Shown here: positions 26,577-36,379 of the stretch, piece after piece
How positions within the stretch are numbered: position 1 is the first letter of the stretch
Layout of the letters: each line of letters begins with the position of its first letter
NCBI GenBank assembly: GCA_905182455.1
Contig: CAJJBJ010000002.1
Coordinates: 124,001-188,000, forward strand
Origin: an uncultured Planktomarina sp.
GTDB taxonomy: Bacteria; Pseudomonadota; Alphaproteobacteria; Rhodobacterales; Rhodobacteraceae
Direction: 5' to 3'
DNA length: 64,000 nt
Notes under the pieces: model-generated
Databases searched by the model: none
What the model was told of the DNA's origin: nothing
Seen by the model: the letters and a program-made list of their open reading frames with translations, nothing else
Position numbers and translations under genes: made by a program

Positions 26577-28382
26577 CTATATTACTACGCCTGCGCCTTG
26601 AGAGGCAGGGCCAGCTGTGCGGCGGAATACTGAGAATAACTCACGTCCCATGCCTTCTTCATTTACCGTCAGGTCTGGATGTATAATATCGCGATCCTGC
26701 CAATTTTCGGCCAATGTTTCCAGAGTACCATTCACCGCATCGAGGCGCAGCATATCGCCATCTTGAATTTGAGCAATCGGACCTCCGTCGGCGGCTTCTG
26801 GTGACAGATGAATGGCGGCAGGAACTTTACCCGAGGCGCCCGACATACGGCCATCAGTCACCAAGGCTACTTTGAAGCCTCGATCCTGTGTAATAGCCAA
26901 AAACGGTGTGAGATTGTGCAGCTCGGGCATGCCATTGGCCGAAGGTCCTTGATAGCGGACCACCACAATTACATCGCGGTTAAGTGCGCCTGATTGGAAG
27001 GCTTTTTTAACGGCATCCTGGCTGTGAAACACGGCTGCTGGTGCTTCGATGAAACGCCGCTCCTCGTCCACAGCGGAAATCTTGACCACTGCCGTCCCGA
27101 GATTGCCCTTGAGATTTTGTAAACCACCGCTGAGTTGAAACGGGTCATCTATGGCGCGTAATATTTTTTGGTTTAGGCTTTTTTTGGGGGCCTTTGAGTA
27201 GCCGACTTCACCATTAGTAAGCACCGCTTGGCGGCCGAAATGACGCAAACCGGGTCCCATGATAGTGTTGACGTCCTCATGCAACAAACCCGCGTCCAGA
27301 AGTTGTGATATCAAATATGGTAGGCCACCGGCGGCGTGGAAATGATTTACATCGGCCAGGCCATTTGGGTAGACTTTTGCCAAGAGAGGTACGATGGCGG
27401 AAATGTCTGCGAAATCCTGTGGAACGAGAATTATCCCTGCGGCGCGTGCCATGGCGGGGATATGCAGCACAAGATTGGTCGAGCCGCCTGTGGCCATCAG
27501 ACCAACAATGCCGTTGACCCAAGCTTTTTCGTCTAAGACCTCAGAGGTAGGGATATAGGTCTCCCCCAATGCGGTATTGGCCAAAACCTGTTTGGTGCCC
27601 TGAATGTTGAGCGCATCGCGCAGATCGCTGTTTGGCGGCACGAAGCTGGCGCCTGGAAGGTGCAGGCCCATGAATTCCATCAGCATTTGGTTGGAATTAG
27701 CTGTGCCAAAAAACGTACAGGTTCCAGGCCCGTGATAGCTGGCCATCTCTGCGGCCATCAGCTCGTCACGATCACATTGGCCATCCGCAAAACGCTTGCG
27801 CACTTCGGTCTTCTCATCGTTAGAGATGCCTGAGGGCATTGGCCCTGCAGGTAGGAATATTGCGGGCAAATGGCCAAAGGTGGCGGCGGCAATCACCAAG
27901 CCGGGCACGATCTTATCGCAGACCCCGAGAAAGATAGCGGCGTCGAATGTATTGTGGGACAGGCCAATGGCGGCTGCGAGTGCGATGGTGTCGCGCGAAA
28001 ACAGGCTTAACTCCATGCCCGGCTGACCTTGGGTGACGCCATCACACATGGCAGGCACACCCGCCGCGACTTGAGCGGTGGCCCCAAAGGCGCGGGCTGC
28101 CTCTTTGATTTTTGCCGGATAGGTTTCAAACGGCTGATGCGCTGAGAGCATATCATTATAAGCGGTGATGATGCCGATGTTGGGCGCACGTTCTTCGAGC
28201 AATGTGGATTTATCCGCCCCCATAGCCGCATAGGCATGGGCTTGGTTGCCACAGCTCAAATGCGCCCGACGTGGACCGTCTTTAGCGGCTTTGGCTATTT
28301 TCGCCAGATAGGCGCGGCGGCTGTTTTTTGAACGCTCCACAATCTTTTGTGTCACGGCGTCCAGTTTTGGATGCAGGCTCAT
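26577..28382 (-). CDS. edd: 6-phosphogluconate dehydratase
   Basis: 601 residues, normal for Edd of the IlvD/Edd family. It dehydrates 6-phosphogluconate to KDPG using a 4Fe-4S cluster. Cluster and active-site segments are readable: [49 protein letters not shown] and the late [17 protein letters not shown]. Start ATG 28382 follows GGAG; a TTG 12 bp upstream is less likely. Operon with eda; zwf and pgl are not in the window. Confidence 0.96.
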   Translation of the reverse strand: MSLHPKLDAVTQKIVERSKNSRRAYLAKIAKAAKDGPRRAHLSCGNQAHAYAAMGADKSTLLEERAPNIGIITAYNDMLSAHQPFETYPAKIKEAARAFGATAQVAAGVPAMCDGVTQGQPGMELSLFSRDTIALAAAIGLSHNTFDAAIFLGVCDKIVPGLVIAAATFGHLPAIFLPAGPMPSGISNDEKTEVRKRFADGQCDRDELMAAEMASYHGPGTCTFFGTANSNQMLMEFMGLHLPGASFVPPNSDLRDALNIQGTKQVLANTALGETYIPTSEVLDEKAWVNGIVGLMATGGSTNLVLHIPAMARAAGIILVPQDFADISAIVPLLAKVYPNGLADVNHFHAAGGLPYLISQLLDAGLLHEDVNTIMGPGLRHFGRQAVLTNGEVGYSKAPKKSLNQKILRAIDDPFQLSGGLQNLKGNLGTAVVKISAVDEERRFIEAPAAVFHSQDAVKKAFQSGALNRDVIVVVRYQGPSANGMPELHNLTPFLAITQDRGFKVALVTDGRMSGASGKVPAAIHLSPEAADGGPIAQIQDGDMLRLDAVNGTLETLAENWQDRDIIHPDLTVNEEGMGRELFSVFRRTAGPASQGAGVVI

Positions 28383-28506
28383 CGGGCTCTCCAATTGCTT
28401 CTGTTAGCGCTATCATCATACTTTGAGATCAAAATCAATGCGCATATGCTCTTGCCGCCAAACTTTGGCTGAATTAGGCCAGTTGCAACCACAAAGGGGA
28501 GCAGAA

Positions 28507-29703
28507 ATGCACAGTGACCATCCGGTGATCCGGCTAAAACCAAAAACCAATGCGCAGCGTGTGCGGCATGGTTTTCCATGGGTCTATGACAACGAATTGG
28601 TCACGGACCGCCGCACGAAGGCTTTGCGGCCCGGAAGTTTGGCAATCCTGCACGATCATGCCCAGAATGTCTTGGGCCTGTTTGCGGTGAACCCAAATTC
28701 AAAGATTTTTGCACGCAAGCTGTCCGATGACGTAGAGACGGTGATTGACGCCGACTGGTTTGCGCAGAAAATCACCCGAGCCTTGGCCCTGCGTGTGCAG
28801 CTTTACAGCCAGCCCTATTACCGTTTGGTCCACGCAGAGGCAGATCACCTTCCGGGACTGATTGTTGATCGGTTTGCCGATTTGTTGGTGATCCAGCCCA
28901 ATGCGGCATGGGTTGATGACCTGTTGCCCGCTTTGGTAGAGGCGCTGAAGGCCGTGATTGCGCCCACATCCATCGTGGTGAATGGCGCCGGACGCGCGCG
29001 CGTATTGGAAGGGTTGGACGAGACCCGCCGCATGGCCTTGGGAGACATGCCAACGGATGCGATTGAAGTGTCTATGAATGGCGCAGTCTACTTTGCCGAT
29101 GTGGCTGAGGGACAAAAAACTGGCATTTTCTACGACCAACGCCCCAATCATAACTTTGTACAGAATCTTTCTGCTGGCAAAACTGTTTTGGATGTGTTTT
29201 CGCATGTAGGTGGATTTGGCTTGGCCGCGATGGCCCATGGTGCTGCATCGGTGACCTGTGTTGATGGCTCGCAGCCGGCTTTGGATTTGGCCCTGCGCGG
29301 TGCTGCGGCGACCAACCCAGCCGTGCCATTTGACACCATTAAGGACGATGCCTTTGATGCCATGGCCGGATTGGTCGCGGATGATAAAACTTTTGACGTG
29401 GTGGTCTGTGATCCTCCGGCCTTTGCACCGCAAAAAGCCTCACGTGAGGCAGGTTTACGTGCTTATGAGCGTGTCGCCCGTTTGGCCAGTATCTTGGTCG
29501 CTGATGGGGGTTATTTGACGCTATGCTCGTGTTCACATGCGGCTGATATGGAGCGCTTTCGGGCCGCTTGTATTCGTGGCATCGGACGCACAGGCCGGCA
29601 AGCACAGCTTATATTTACCGGCGGAGCCGGTCCAGATCATCCTCATCATATGGCGCTGGCTGAGTCGAGCTATCTCAAAACCCTCGTCTTTCGTATGCAG
29701 TAA
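28507..29703 (+). CDS. class I SAM-dependent rRNA methyltransferase, RlmI-like
   Basis: 398 residues. An N-terminal PUA domain (VRHGFPWVYDNELV) is followed by a linker domain and a Rossmann methyltransferase domain with VLDVFSHVGGFGLAA as motif I and VVCDPPAF as motif IV, then LCSCSHAADM. The layout is that of RlmI, which makes m5C1962 in 23S rRNA, so that site is the best guess. Start ATG 28507 has AAGGGGAG upstream. Its stop overlaps the start of the PIN gene (TAATG). Confidence 0.87.
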   Translation: MHSDHPVIRLKPKTNAQRVRHGFPWVYDNELVTDRRTKALRPGSLAILHDHAQNVLGLFAVNPNSKIFARKLSDDVETVIDADWFAQKITRALALRVQLYSQPYYRLVHAEADHLPGLIVDRFADLLVIQPNAAWVDDLLPALVEALKAVIAPTSIVVNGAGRARVLEGLDETRRMALGDMPTDAIEVSMNGAVYFADVAEGQKTGIFYDQRPNHNFVQNLSAGKTVLDVFSHVGGFGLAAMAHGAASVTCVDGSQPALDLALRGAAATNPAVPFDTIKDDAFDAMAGLVADDKTFDVVVCDPPAFAPQKASREAGLRAYERVARLASILVADGGYLTLCSCSHAADMERFRAACIRGIGRTGRQAQLIFTGGAGPDHPHHMALAESSYLKTLVFRMQ

Positions 29704-30236
29704 TGCGCGTTGTTTTTGACACCTGTGTTTTGGTGCCAAGCTTTCTACGCGCGGTCTTATTGGCCGCGGCAGACGTGGCTCAAGTCGAGGCAATCGTGTC
29801 CCCCCGCATTTTAGAAGAATGGGTGCGCGCGGGCAAAACACCCTTGCAAAGCTTAGAGGCCAAAGCCGCTATCGCTCGGTTTCGGCGGCAATATGTAACA
29901 GCCATCCGGCCGGATCCAACCTCTTTGGCACAGTTTTGGTTGCCAGATCTGAATGACATCCACATTTTGGCCCTGGCGGTGACCCAACATGTGGATGTGA
30001 TTGTGACCCACAATAAAAAAGACTTCCCGCAGGATGAACTGCGCAGCTATGGCATTGATCGCATGGACCCTGATGCGTTTTTGCGTCTGTTGCTCAAAAG
30101 GCAGGGGCCGGGTATCGCCGCCGCTGTTCAGCCTATTATGGCGGAGGTTCGGGCGGCGCATCCTGACCTCAGCGTCTCGGATATCTGGCGCAAAGCCTGG
30201 TTGCCGCAATTTGGACGGCTGATCGAGAAATTATGA
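29703..30236 (+). CDS. PIN domain protein (putative ribonuclease)
   Basis: 177 residues. PIN-domain acidic residues are visible in RVVFDTCVLV, RILEEW, the pair DLNDIHILALA and VTHNKKDFP, then a C-terminal helical tail (about 125-177). PIN proteins are often toxins, but no antitoxin-like ORF flanks this one; instead it is translationally coupled to the rRNA methyltransferase gene. A housekeeping RNase role is therefore as likely as a toxin role. Its stop interlocks with that of the converging M48 protease gene. Confidence 0.82.
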   Translation: MRVVFDTCVLVPSFLRAVLLAAADVAQVEAIVSPRILEEWVRAGKTPLQSLEAKAAIARFRRQYVTAIRPDPTSLAQFWLPDLNDIHILALAVTQHVDVIVTHNKKDFPQDELRSYGIDRMDPDAFLRLLLKRQGPGIAAAVQPIMAEVRAAHPDLSVSDIWRKAWLPQFGRLIEKL

Positions 30237-30920
30237 AACCGTGCCTGTCCAACGCTTTTCATTGGCCTCAATCGCTTTGATACGATCGCGGGTTTTGGGG
30301 TGGCTTAGAAACCAAGCGGGGGACGCACCGCTGTTGCCGGTCAGCTGATCAAGCTTTGAAAACAAACTTTTTTGCGGAGCCACCCCAAGTCCGGCTTTGA
30401 TCATTAAAGCCGAGGCATAGGCATCGGCCTCAAATTCATCCTTGCGCGACATGCCCGCGGCTACCATGCTGACGGCCATATTGGCAATCCAAGGGCCGAT
30501 GAAGGGTATAAATCGGTTTAAAGTGACAGCCAGAGCCGTGCGCATCGCGTTTTGACCCGAAAAATCAATCATCCTACGCTTGGTGTGGCCTAAGGCGACA
30601 TGGCCTAATTCATGGGCGATGACCGAGCTCATCTCCGCGGCTGTCACCTCACCCTTGTAAAACTTCTGCAGAAACCCACGGGTGATATAAATCTGCCCAT
30701 CTGGAGCCGCCAAACCGTTGACCGGATCAATCTCATAGACATTCACATGCAACCGCTTGAGATTGAGCGCATGAGCAAGCCGCATGAAGTGCTTGTCCAA
30801 AGCGGGATCATCCAAGGGTTTGGACTGCGCGGCCAAGGTGCGTTTTGTCTGGGTGACGGACATCAGGTAGCTCACCAGCCCCACGATCACCGCAAACCCT
30901 ATGGGTAAAAGAAACTGCAT
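30231..30920 (-). CDS. M48-family zinc metalloprotease
   Basis: 229 residues. An N-terminal membrane helix (about 4-19) precedes the peptidase domain with the zinc motif VIAHELGHVALGH (HExxH) and the third ligand Glu in KDEFEADAYAS. Close relatives of HtpX/LoiP/BepA degrade misfolded membrane or outer-membrane proteins. The catalytic side (cytoplasmic or periplasmic) is not certain. It converges on the PIN gene with a 6-bp overlap. Confidence 0.9.
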   Translation of the reverse strand: MQFLLPIGFAVIVGLVSYLMSVTQTKRTLAAQSKPLDDPALDKHFMRLAHALNLKRLHVNVYEIDPVNGLAAPDGQIYITRGFLQKFYKGEVTAAEMSSVIAHELGHVALGHTKRRMIDFSGQNAMRTALAVTLNRFIPFIGPWIANMAVSMVAAGMSRKDEFEADAYASALMIKAGLGVAPQKSLFSKLDQLTGNSGASPAWFLSHPKTRDRIKAIEANEKRWTGTVS

Positions 30921-31019
30921 GGTCTTTATATGGCGCAGCTGGGGGAAGGTTTCAATCGTGGCTTTGAATTAAGCCGGACCGTGTCCGATGTGATGTCAAA
31001 AAATCATTGAAAAAAGGCT

Positions 31020-32201
31020 TTAGGTAATCAACTTCATCCCCTCAGAAATGCCGTCTAGCGTCATGGGGACCATGCGGTTATCGAATATATTCTGAACCAT
31101 GCCTATGGATTGGGTATAGGGCCAGTATTTTTCAGCCACTGGATTCAGCCAAATTGAGTTTTTCCACTGTTCTTGCGCCCGCAGCAGCCATTGTTGGCCT
31201 GCTATTGGGTTCCAATGTTCGTTTGCCCCGCCTGCATAGGCAATTTCGTAAGGCGACATCGAGGCATCTCCCACGAATATACATTTGTAATCAGGTCCAT
31301 AGGTCCGAAATACCTCTTCGGTAGGGATTTGTTCAATCCAGCGGCGATCATTGTCGCGCCACAGGCCTTCATAGAGGCAATTGTGGAAATAATAGCTTTC
31401 CAAATGTTTAAACTCAGAGCGTGCAGCGGAAAAAAGCTCTTCGACCATTTTTATATGCGGATCCATCGACCCGCCCACATCGAGAAACAAAATCACTTTC
31501 ACCGCATTGCGCCGCTCGGGGCGGGTTTGCACGTCCAAATAGCCATTTTCGGCGGTTTTGCGGATGGTACTGTCGAGATCCAGCTCATCTTGTGCGCCCT
31601 CTCGGGCCCATTTGCGCAGGCGTTTTAACGCCACTTTGATATTGCGCGTGCCCAACTCAACATCGCCATCGAGGTTTTTAAAACTGCGTTTGTCCCAAAC
31701 TTTCACAGCCCTCTGATGGCGGCTTTCATCTTGGCCGATGCGCACGCCTTCGGGGTTGTAACCGTAGGCGCCAAAGGGTGAGGTGCCCGCAGTACCCACC
31801 CATTTGCTGCCGCCTTGGTGTCGGCCTTTTTGTACTTCGAGACGTTTGCGCAGCGTCTCCATCAGCTTGTCAAAGCCGCCCAAGGCCTCAATCTCGGCTT
31901 TATCCGCCTCAGAGAGGGTTTTTTCAGCCATTTTGCGCAGCCAGTCTTCGGGCAAATCCATCTGTTCGAGCATGTCTTGAGGGCTGATGCCCTCAAGCCC
32001 CTCAAATGTGGCGGCGAATGCCCGATCGAATTTGTCTAAATTGCGCTCGTCTTTGACAAGGATAGTGCGGCCCAAAAGATAGAATTGATCCATATCATAA
32101 GTAGCCAGTCCAGCCTTCATGGCCTCCAAAAAACTCAAAAACTCTCGTAGAGATACAGGAATTTTATGGGCTCTCAGGTTGTCAAAAAACGGCAGAAACA
32201 T
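31020..32201 (-). CDS. VWA-domain protein, CoxE-like
   Basis: 393 residues. The N-terminal two thirds are helical and charged; the C-terminal von Willebrand A domain has the metal-site motif as FLDVGGSM (DxGxS), and GDASMSPYEI further on. Such proteins pair with MoxR AAA ATPases as metallochaperone-like or complex-maturation systems. moxR lies just upstream on the same strand, with a 57-residue membrane protein gene between them. The client complex is unknown; no CO dehydrogenase genes are nearby. Confidence 0.88.
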   Translation of the reverse strand: MFLPFFDNLRAHKIPVSLREFLSFLEAMKAGLATYDMDQFYLLGRTILVKDERNLDKFDRAFAATFEGLEGISPQDMLEQMDLPEDWLRKMAEKTLSEADKAEIEALGGFDKLMETLRKRLEVQKGRHQGGSKWVGTAGTSPFGAYGYNPEGVRIGQDESRHQRAVKVWDKRSFKNLDGDVELGTRNIKVALKRLRKWAREGAQDELDLDSTIRKTAENGYLDVQTRPERRNAVKVILFLDVGGSMDPHIKMVEELFSAARSEFKHLESYYFHNCLYEGLWRDNDRRWIEQIPTEEVFRTYGPDYKCIFVGDASMSPYEIAYAGGANEHWNPIAGQQWLLRAQEQWKNSIWLNPVAEKYWPYTQSIGMVQNIFDNRMVPMTLDGISEGMKLIT

Positions 32202-32206
32202 CTTCG

Positions 32207-32380
32207 TTAACCCATACGCAGTATGATCACATTGGCAATCAACGCCAGCAGGCCGCCAATGATTCCGCAGGCGGCGCCATATTGCAGCATGTCCAATAGT
32301 TTACCTTGGCGGCGTATCGCTAGGTAAATTCCGAACATCGCACCAAGTGCCAAACCGAAATATGTCATATATTGTTCCAT
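32207..32380 (-). CDS. small two-helix membrane protein
   Basis: A 57-residue ORF too short for most gene callers. It begins MEQYMTYFGLALGAMFGIYL, has a basic loop (RRQGK), and ends with a second hydrophobic helix (GIIGGLLALIANVIIL). It fits exactly between moxR and the VWA gene, stopping 5 bp before the VWA start. I do not recognise a family. Helix-loop-helix composition and position make a membrane partner of the MoxR/VWA pair plausible, but that is inference. Confidence 0.65.
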   Translation of the reverse strand: MEQYMTYFGLALGAMFGIYLAIRRQGKLLDMLQYGAACGIIGGLLALIANVIILRMG

Positions 32381-32470
32381 TCTCTTAAGTGAACCGGGCT
32401 ATACACCCATTTGGCAAGTTTTACATCCGCCGTATATTGAGGCTAAGGGCCTGTCCAGACGGCGATCGTT

Positions 32471-33310
32471 CTATCTCTGGCTGCGCGCCATGAAGGCAAG
32501 ACGTTCAAACAGATGCACGTCTTGCTCATTCTTCAACAGCGCCCCATGTAGCCGGGGCAGGGCGTTGACACCATCCCGGCGCAGATCATCTGGTGTGAGA
32601 TCTTCGGCCAGCAACAATTTCAACCAATCCAACACCTCACTGGTTGAGGGTTTTTTCTTGAGGCCCGGCGTGTCGCGGATCTCGAAAAATTGGGTCAAAG
32701 CCGTTTCCAGCAGCGCAGATTTGATGCTCGGGTGGTGAACTTCTATGATCTTACGTAGCGTCTCAGGCTCGGGAAAGCTGATATAGTGGAAAAAACAACG
32801 GCGCAGAAAGGCATCTGGCAATTCTTTTTCATTGTTTGAGGTGATGATGACCACCGGGCGATGCAGCGCCTCAACAGTGGCGCCAGTCTCATAAACGTGA
32901 AAGGCCATCCGGTCCAATTCTTGCAGCAAATCATTGGGAAACTCGATGTCGGCCTTGTCGATTTCATCAATCAGCAACACAACTTTTTTGTCGCTGGTAA
33001 AGGCCTGCCAAAGCTTACCTTGTTTGATGTAATGGGCCACGTCATGCACCCGTTCATCACCAAGCTGGCTGTCACGTAAACGGCTCACAGCGTCATATTC
33101 ATATAGGCCTTGTTGGGCGCGGGTGGTGGATTTGATGTTCCACTCGATCATCTCCATTCCCAGGGATGCAGCGACCTGACGGGCCAATTCTGTCTTGCCC
33201 GTGCCCGGCTCTCCTTTGACCAGAAGCGGGCGTTCTAGGGTGACGGCGGCATTAACTGCAACGGCCAGATCATCCGCGGCGATATAGGTATTAGTAGAGG
33301 TAAATTTCAC
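32471..33310 (-). CDS. MoxR-family AAA ATPase
   Basis: 279 residues. Walker A is GEPGTGKTE, Walker B LLIDEIDKAD, sensor 1 ITSNNEKELP, and the arginine finger region DAFLRRCFFHYI. MoxR ATPases remodel or mature protein complexes together with VWA proteins; the VWA gene follows downstream after the small membrane ORF. Start ATG 33310. It is divergent from dksA across 157 bp, which should hold both promoters. Confidence 0.92.
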   Translation of the reverse strand: MKFTSTNTYIAADDLAVAVNAAVTLERPLLVKGEPGTGKTELARQVAASLGMEMIEWNIKSTTRAQQGLYEYDAVSRLRDSQLGDERVHDVAHYIKQGKLWQAFTSDKKVVLLIDEIDKADIEFPNDLLQELDRMAFHVYETGATVEALHRPVVIITSNNEKELPDAFLRRCFFHYISFPEPETLRKIIEVHHPSIKSALLETALTQFFEIRDTPGLKKKPSTSEVLDWLKLLLAEDLTPDDLRRDGVNALPRLHGALLKNEQDVHLFERLAFMARSQR

Positions 33311-33467
33311 AGCACGACTCTTTCATTATTTTGCAGAACAATATCATATCCTGATAGATGATCCAATTGCGGTTTTCCGCGTGACAAATAGGTCAACGTT
33401 GGATACATCGCGCTCAAAGGGTTGTGGCATGGCGCTGTGGTTCGTTTCAAATTGTGAGGTTTGTTAT

Positions 33468-33890
33468 ATGAGAGCTGAGGTCTTTTTGCCCGACGATTAT
33501 CGCCCTGCTGACGATGAGCTGTTTATGAATGACACTCAGGTGGAGTATTTCCGCCGTAAGCTGTTGTCGTGGAAAAGTGAATTGATGTCTGACAGCAAAG
33601 ACACAATTGAAACTTTGCAAGATAATACCCGTGCCATTCCTGATATTTCAGATCGTGCCAGTGAAGAAACAGACCGCGCTCTTGAACTGCGCACCCGGGA
33701 CCGTCAACGCAAGTTGGTGTCTAAAATTGACTCGGCCCTGCGTCGGATTGAAGAGGGTGAATATGGCTATTGTGAAGAGACTGGCGAGCCAATATCGCTG
33801 CTTCGTTTAGATGCGCGTCCAATCGCAACCATGAGCTTAGAAGCTCAAGAACGTCATGAGCGACGCGAGAAAGTCCACCGCGACGACTGA
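33468..33890 (+). CDS. dksA: RNA polymerase-binding transcription factor DksA
   Basis: 140 residues. The coiled coil with acidic tip (DISDRASEETDRALEL) is present, then the globular zinc-finger region GYCEETGEPISLLRLDARP. Only the first of the four zinc cysteines of E. coli DksA is kept; the other three are T, A and S, a variant known from Rhodobacter. It binds the RNAP secondary channel with ppGpp to adjust rRNA and amino acid promoters. Start ATG 33468 follows GAGG at eight bases; earlier in-frame starts lack support. Confidence 0.93.
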   Translation: MRAEVFLPDDYRPADDELFMNDTQVEYFRRKLLSWKSELMSDSKDTIETLQDNTRAIPDISDRASEETDRALELRTRDRQRKLVSKIDSALRRIEEGEYGYCEETGEPISLLRLDARPIATMSLEAQERHERREKVHRDD

Positions 33891-33910
33891 TTTGCTTAAT
33901 TTAAAAAATG

Positions 33911-33936
33911 AAAAGGCCGCCTTTTGGGGTAGCTTT
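33911..33936. terminator. bidirectional terminator between dksA and xth
   Basis: AAAAGG (33911-33916) pairs with CCTTTT (33920-33925). On the minus strand the stem is followed by CATTTTTT, ending xth; on the plus strand a T6 run comes eight bases later, so its strength for dksA is less clear. Confidence 0.6.
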
Positions 33937-33942
33937 TTTGAT

Positions 33943-34722
33943 TTAGTTGTCTAATTTTACCCAAACGGGCACATGATCCGAAGGTTTTTCACGGCCACGA
34001 ATGGCACTGTCAATTTCGCATTCCATAAGAAGATCTGCACAGCTTGGGGTCAGCAAAAAGTGGTCAATCCTAATGCCATTGTTGCGCTGCCAGCTGCCGG
34101 CTTGGTAATCCCAAAAGGAATAATGCCCCGGGCCTGCGTGGCGACTGCGGAAGGCCTCGGTAAAGCCGAGATTGAGCACATCGCGAAAAGCAGCGCGAGA
34201 TAGCGGCAAATGCAGCGCATCTAAGGTCCATGCCTCTGGCTTTGCGGCGTCTTCAGGCTGGGCAATGATGTTATAGTCTCCAGCCATTAGTGCAGGCTCT
34301 TCGGCATCCATAAGTTCCTGCGCGCGGACCTTAAGGCGGCGCATCCAGTCCAGCTTATAATCATATTTAGGTCCGGGTGCCGGGTTGCCATTGGGCAGAT
34401 ACAGCCCACAAACCCGAATAGGACGTTTGCCCATCACCGTGGCTTCGATCCAACGGGCTTGCTCGTCACTGTCATCACCGGGAAGGCCTCGGGTGATGTC
34501 TTCAAGCGGCAGTTTTGACAGGATAGCCACGCCATTGAAGCTCTTTTGCCCATGGGTTTCAACTCTATAGCCCATGTCTTCAAAATGTTCGTGGGGAAAA
34601 TTCTCATCCACGGATTTTATTTCTTGCAAAAGTGCCACGTCCGGTTGGGCTTCATTTAGCCAATCCGTGAGCGCTTCGATCCGGGCTTTAATACCATTGA
34701 TATTGAATGTTGCAATTTTCAT
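33943..34722 (-). CDS. xth: exodeoxyribonuclease III
   Basis: 259 residues of the ExoIII/APE1 endonuclease-exonuclease-phosphatase fold. Motifs: FNINGIKAR, LLQEIKS (catalytic Glu), GLYLPNGN, AGDYNI and the C-terminal SDHVPVWV (catalytic Asp-His). It cuts DNA at abasic sites and removes 3' blocks in base excision repair. I start at ATG 34722, as homologues begin MKIATFN; no good ribosome site is visible. It converges on dksA. Confidence 0.94.
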   Translation of the reverse strand: MKIATFNINGIKARIEALTDWLNEAQPDVALLQEIKSVDENFPHEHFEDMGYRVETHGQKSFNGVAILSKLPLEDITRGLPGDDSDEQARWIEATVMGKRPIRVCGLYLPNGNPAPGPKYDYKLDWMRRLKVRAQELMDAEEPALMAGDYNIIAQPEDAAKPEAWTLDALHLPLSRAAFRDVLNLGFTEAFRSRHAGPGHYSFWDYQAGSWQRNNGIRIDHFLLTPSCADLLMECEIDSAIRGREKPSDHVPVWVKLDN

Positions 34723-34787
34723 GGGGTATTTGTGTCGCAATCTGTTGTCTAGCACAAGTCAGAGCAGGCGCAACGGCCCGCTGGTGG

Positions 34788-35114
34788 CTACATTGAGAAA
34801 GACACACCACAACCACAGCTGGATGAGGCATTGGGATTGTCGATCACAAAGCGCGCACCGATCAACTCTTCGCTGAAATCAATTACGGCAGATGTCAAGA
34901 ACGGCAGAGAGACGCTGTCAATGACCACAGATTCGCCATTTCCTCGCAGTACCAAATCATCGTCTTTGACCGCATCAAGATCAATTTCATATTGAAATCC
35001 GGAGCATCCGCCGCCCTCAACGGCCACGCGCAGAGCTTTTCCTTGGGCTTGAGCCCCAATTTCAGCAAGCCGCTCAAAGGCGCGGTCAGTAACTTTTGGA
35101 GGCAGGTTCAACAT
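34788..35114 (-). CDS. erpA: A-type iron-sulfur cluster carrier (ErpA/IscA family)
   Basis: 108 residues with the three ligand cysteines of the family: one in GGGCSGFQY and two in SSCGCG at the C-terminus. It delivers Fe-S clusters to apo-enzymes. Start ATG 35114 (MLNLPPKVTDRAF) fits the family; an in-frame ATG at 35135 is possible. It is divergent from dgt with 74 bp between. Whether it is the ErpA or the IscA/SufA paralogue cannot be fixed by eye. Confidence 0.88.
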   Translation of the reverse strand: MLNLPPKVTDRAFERLAEIGAQAQGKALRVAVEGGGCSGFQYEIDLDAVKDDDLVLRGNGESVVIDSVSLPFLTSAVIDFSEELIGARFVIDNPNASSSCGCGVSFSM

Positions 35115-35188
35115 AAGAAATTGCTCGCATGACATTATAAGATGATCAACATATAAGGGCACTTAAGGCAAGCGGCAAGGTAGGCATC

Positions 35189-36331
35189 ATGACAACGAGC
35201 TTCGCATCACGTCCAGAGATCACTCGAGGCAGGCTGTTTGCCGAAGACGAAAGCAATTTTAGGTCTTGCTTTCAGCGCGATAGAGACAGGATTATCCATT
35301 CCAGCGCGTTTCGCCGTTTGAAACATAAAACCCAAGTTTTTGTAGAGCATGAAGGTGATTATTTTCGCACCCGTTTGACCCATTCCATTGAAGTTGCTCA
35401 GGTGGCGCGCACAATCTCGGGGGCTTTGGGTTTGAATGAGGAATTGGTGGAGGCGGTGTCTCTGGCCCATGATCTGGGTCACACTCCTTTTGGCCATACT
35501 GGAGAAGATGCGCTTGATGCGCAGATGATAGAATATGGCGGCTTTGACCATAATGCGCAAGCGGTGCGCATTGTCACGTCACTTGAACAGCATTACGCGG
35601 ATTTTGATGGGCTAAATCTTACATGGGAGTGCCTTGAAGGTATTGCAAAACACAATGGCCCGGTGTCGAAGCCCTATCCTCTGGCACTTTTGGAATACAA
35701 CCTGCAACACGACTTGGAACTGCACACCTATGCCAGTGGAGAGGCGCAGGTGGCGGCTTTGGCGGATGATATCGCCTATAACAATCACGATTTACACGAT
35801 GGTCTGCGCGCGGGCCTGTTCACGGATGCCCAAGCCGCCGAACTGCCGATTGTTGGTCCGGCTTTTACTGCGGTGGATCAAAAATACAAAAATTTGGATG
35901 CGCATCGCCGCCGGCATGAGGCGCTCCGCCGAGTGTTTGGGGTAATGGTCGAGGACGTGATGGCGACCAGCTATGTCATATTGGCGCAATCGGGTGCCAA
36001 GTCGGCGCAGGATATCCGCAATCTAGATCATTCCGTTGTGCAGTTTTCTCCGTCGCTTTGGTCCGAGCTTAAGGAAATACGAACATTTTTGTTTGAAAAT
36101 ATGTACCGCGCGCCAAGGGTGATGCAACAGCGTGAACATGCGGCGCAAGTGGTGCGCGATTTGTTCGAAATATTCATGACCTCCCCTGGGGCCATGCCGG
36201 GCAATTGGGGCGGAGCGGTAGCGTCAAATGCCCCCGACTTACATAAGGCGCGCGTGGTTGCGGACTATATTGCAGGCATGACTGACCGATTTGCGCAACA
36301 AGAGCATGATCGCTTGCACACGGCGCGTTGA
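35189..36331 (+). CDS. dgt: deoxyguanosinetriphosphate triphosphohydrolase-like HD protein
   Basis: 380 residues. The HD metal ligands are visible: RLTHSIEVAQVAR and SLAHDLGHTPFGHTGEDAL, and later ADDIAYNNHDLHDG. Type-2 dGTPase-like proteins release triphosphate from dNTPs and tune pool balance. The ATG at 35189 has AAGGTAGG upstream. argS follows 48 bp downstream, and dgt-argS-SPOR-nagZ-scpAB form one rightward run that is common in this order. Confidence 0.92.
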   Translation: MTTSFASRPEITRGRLFAEDESNFRSCFQRDRDRIIHSSAFRRLKHKTQVFVEHEGDYFRTRLTHSIEVAQVARTISGALGLNEELVEAVSLAHDLGHTPFGHTGEDALDAQMIEYGGFDHNAQAVRIVTSLEQHYADFDGLNLTWECLEGIAKHNGPVSKPYPLALLEYNLQHDLELHTYASGEAQVAALADDIAYNNHDLHDGLRAGLFTDAQAAELPIVGPAFTAVDQKYKNLDAHRRRHEALRRVFGVMVEDVMATSYVILAQSGAKSAQDIRNLDHSVVQFSPSLWSELKEIRTFLFENMYRAPRVMQQREHAAQVVRDLFEIFMTSPGAMPGNWGGAVASNAPDLHKARVVADYIAGMTDRFAQQEHDRLHTAR

Positions 36332-36379
36332 CCTGACAGTAGAATTTGCTAAACCCGACCTTCACTTTGGGATAATGAT

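Noticed and set aside
29703-30236. PIN protein as toxin of a toxin-antitoxin pair
   Set aside because: No small antitoxin ORF is adjacent; the gene is coupled to an rRNA methyltransferase instead.
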